This document shows, in pieces, positions 63,058-64,000 of a stretch of DNA of 64,000 nt; within the stretch, counting starts at the first letter, position 1; every line of letters starts with the position of its first letter. The notes under the pieces are model-generated. The model ran no database searches and was not told where the DNA came from. It saw only the letters and a list, made by a program, of their open reading frames with translations. The DNA comes from Pseudorhizobium banfieldiae (GTDB taxonomy: Bacteria; Pseudomonadota; Alphaproteobacteria; Rhizobiales; Rhizobiaceae): assembly GCF_000967425.1 (NCBI RefSeq), contig NZ_FO082820.1:3007501-3071500 (forward strand). Direction: 5' to 3'. A program made the position numbers and the translations under genes.

Positions 63058-63906
63058 GTGACTAGGGATATAGAAAGCAGACCGGGAGAAGTGACGCTGC
63101 TGGCGCTGATCGCGGCGGTTGTTGAAGCTTGGAAGTGGTTCGTAACGATACCGCTCGCAGCGGCCCTCTCCGTGTATCTAATCCTTCTACAGCTAGGGGT
63201 AGACCACCAATCGACAGCTATCTTGAAAAGCGATGAAGCCGCCGCTCTTTTGAACTCACCTCTCGTCTTGGGGCCGACCATCGAAGAGCTTAACATGCGC
63301 GATGAGCTGGGATCGAGCATGAACGATGCCATTGAGGTGCTTTCCCGACGACTCTCGATCAAAGAAGTTGCACCGGATATTATCCAGGTATCGATCATGG
63401 ATCGAGATGCCGAGCGCACGCAGTTATTATTGACGACGGTCATCAGGAATTATGCTCGTCAGATCGCCCCCCGTGGGCAGGAGCGGGAACAGATTGAAGG
63501 AAAGATTGCCGCACGTAGCGCGGCCTTGGAGCAACTGTGGGAATATGCCCAAGTACTTCAAAGTGAGAGGCGGTCCTCCGAAGTTGTCACAGGCGGTTCT
63601 GGGGATGCGGCCCTGGGCTACGTGGAGCTTGTTCGTGAGATTTTGGAGAAGCAGGACGACATAACTGAACTTCAACGTACGCTTGAGGGACTTCCCAAAG
63701 ACGATATCCTGCAGGAACCCACCTTGGCTGAAGCAGAGGTCAAGAATCGGTTCACCTTCTCGGCTTTGGCAGCAATAGCGGCTGGTCTCCTCATAACGTT
63801 TATCGTACTTGTACGCGAGACGGTTCGACGTGCGCCTGAGGATCTCTTGGCTTTACACGATCTTAAGCGAATCAAGGCTGCTCTCCCCTTCTCCCGGCGA
63901 CCGTGA
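63058..63906 (+). CDS. Wzz-like chain-length/PCP protein
   Basis: About 282 residues with a membrane helix near the N-terminus (FVTIPLAAALSVYLILLQ), a long helical periplasmic region, and a second helix near the C-terminus (FSALAAIAAGLLITFIVLV). That is the layout of polysaccharide co-polymerases that set chain length with Wzy. The family Pro-rich second-helix motif is not obvious, so the call is by topology and context. GTG 63058 is chosen because GGAGG lies 5 nt upstream; ATG 63046 is in frame but has no spaced ribosome site. Confidence 0.7.
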   Translation: MTRDIESRPGEVTLLALIAAVVEAWKWFVTIPLAAALSVYLILLQLGVDHQSTAILKSDEAAALLNSPLVLGPTIEELNMRDELGSSMNDAIEVLSRRLSIKEVAPDIIQVSIMDRDAERTQLLLTTVIRNYARQIAPRGQEREQIEGKIAARSAALEQLWEYAQVLQSERRSSEVVTGGSGDAALGYVELVREILEKQDDITELQRTLEGLPKDDILQEPTLAEAEVKNRFTFSALAAIAAGLLITFIVLVRETVRRAPEDLLALHDLKRIKAALPFSRRP

Positions 63907-64000
63907 CAGATAGCCGCAATGGTCCGTCTGGAGCCCGTCGGCAACATGGCACCAGGCAAAGCTGCGGTGCAGTATACGACGCATCGGCTTGGCCCCCAGC

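Noticed and set aside
1..64000. tRNA, rRNA and CRISPR arrays
   Set aside because: I looked for tRNA T-loop-like patterns in the intergenic gaps and for regularly spaced repeats, and saw none that hold up. Most intergenic gaps are too small.

Overview
The window looks like chromosome of an alphaproteobacterium of the Rhizobiales, most likely Rhizobiaceae. The reasons are the high-GC coding, dense ATGA-type overlaps, an oxygen-dependent (CobG-type) cobalamin cluster with CobW/CobN and CbtAB, and an RND pump of the rhizobial AmeABC/AcrAB kind. Species was not determined.

Region 1 (1-6880): the tail of a PurC-like gene, a TetR regulator, and a three-gene RND efflux operon (lipoprotein adaptor, inner-membrane pump, outer-membrane lipoprotein), closed by a strong bidirectional terminator. 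Region 2 (6897-9756): elongation factor P facing away from epmA-epmB, its two lysine-modification enzymes. Region 3 (10099-16877): purU, a small unknown protein, a stand-alone Lrp/AsnC ligand-binding domain, a LysR regulator, a pipecolate-oxidase-like flavoprotein with an AmaB-type aldehyde dehydrogenase (probable lysine catabolism), and a P1-family aminopeptidase.

Region 4 (16867-37038) is a nearly complete late-aerobic cobalamin cluster on both strands. Two cobalamin riboswitches sit back to back at its centre (about 21908-22335). The left one leads cbtB-cbtA-cobO-cobQ. The right one leads a DUF1636 gene, cobW, cobN, cobG, cobH, cobI and cobJ. Further right are cobL-cobE-cobM and cobA-cobB, with single antisense genes cobK and cbiD inserted between the blocks. 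Neighbouring genes overlap at starts and ends, and two divergent pairs have overlapping or adjacent start codons. CbiD is present and CobF is not seen; cobS, cobT, cobU, cobV and cobP are outside the window.

Region 5 (37511-63906) is a surface-polysaccharide locus. It carries a nonulosonic (legionaminic-type) acid route: LegC, hydrolysing epimerase, NeuB-like synthase, NeuD-like acetyltransferase, CBS-nucleotidyltransferase and CMP-sugar synthetase. It also carries a WbuX/HisF/HisH trio expected to convert an acetamido group to an acetamidino group, and FnlA-FnlB-FnlC plus a WbuB-like transferase for UDP-L-FucNAc. Assembly genes are a small initiating phosphoglycosyltransferase, Wzx, Wzy and Wzz. 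Two lesions stand out. The wzy/ligase-like gene is split by an IS3-family element (52970-54253) with 13-bp perfect inverted repeats and a 3-bp target duplication. The acyltransferase at the left edge appears to have lost one base near its start. The likely original product is a repeat-unit glycan with an amidinated nonulosonate and L-FucNAc, whose polymerisation may now be impaired.
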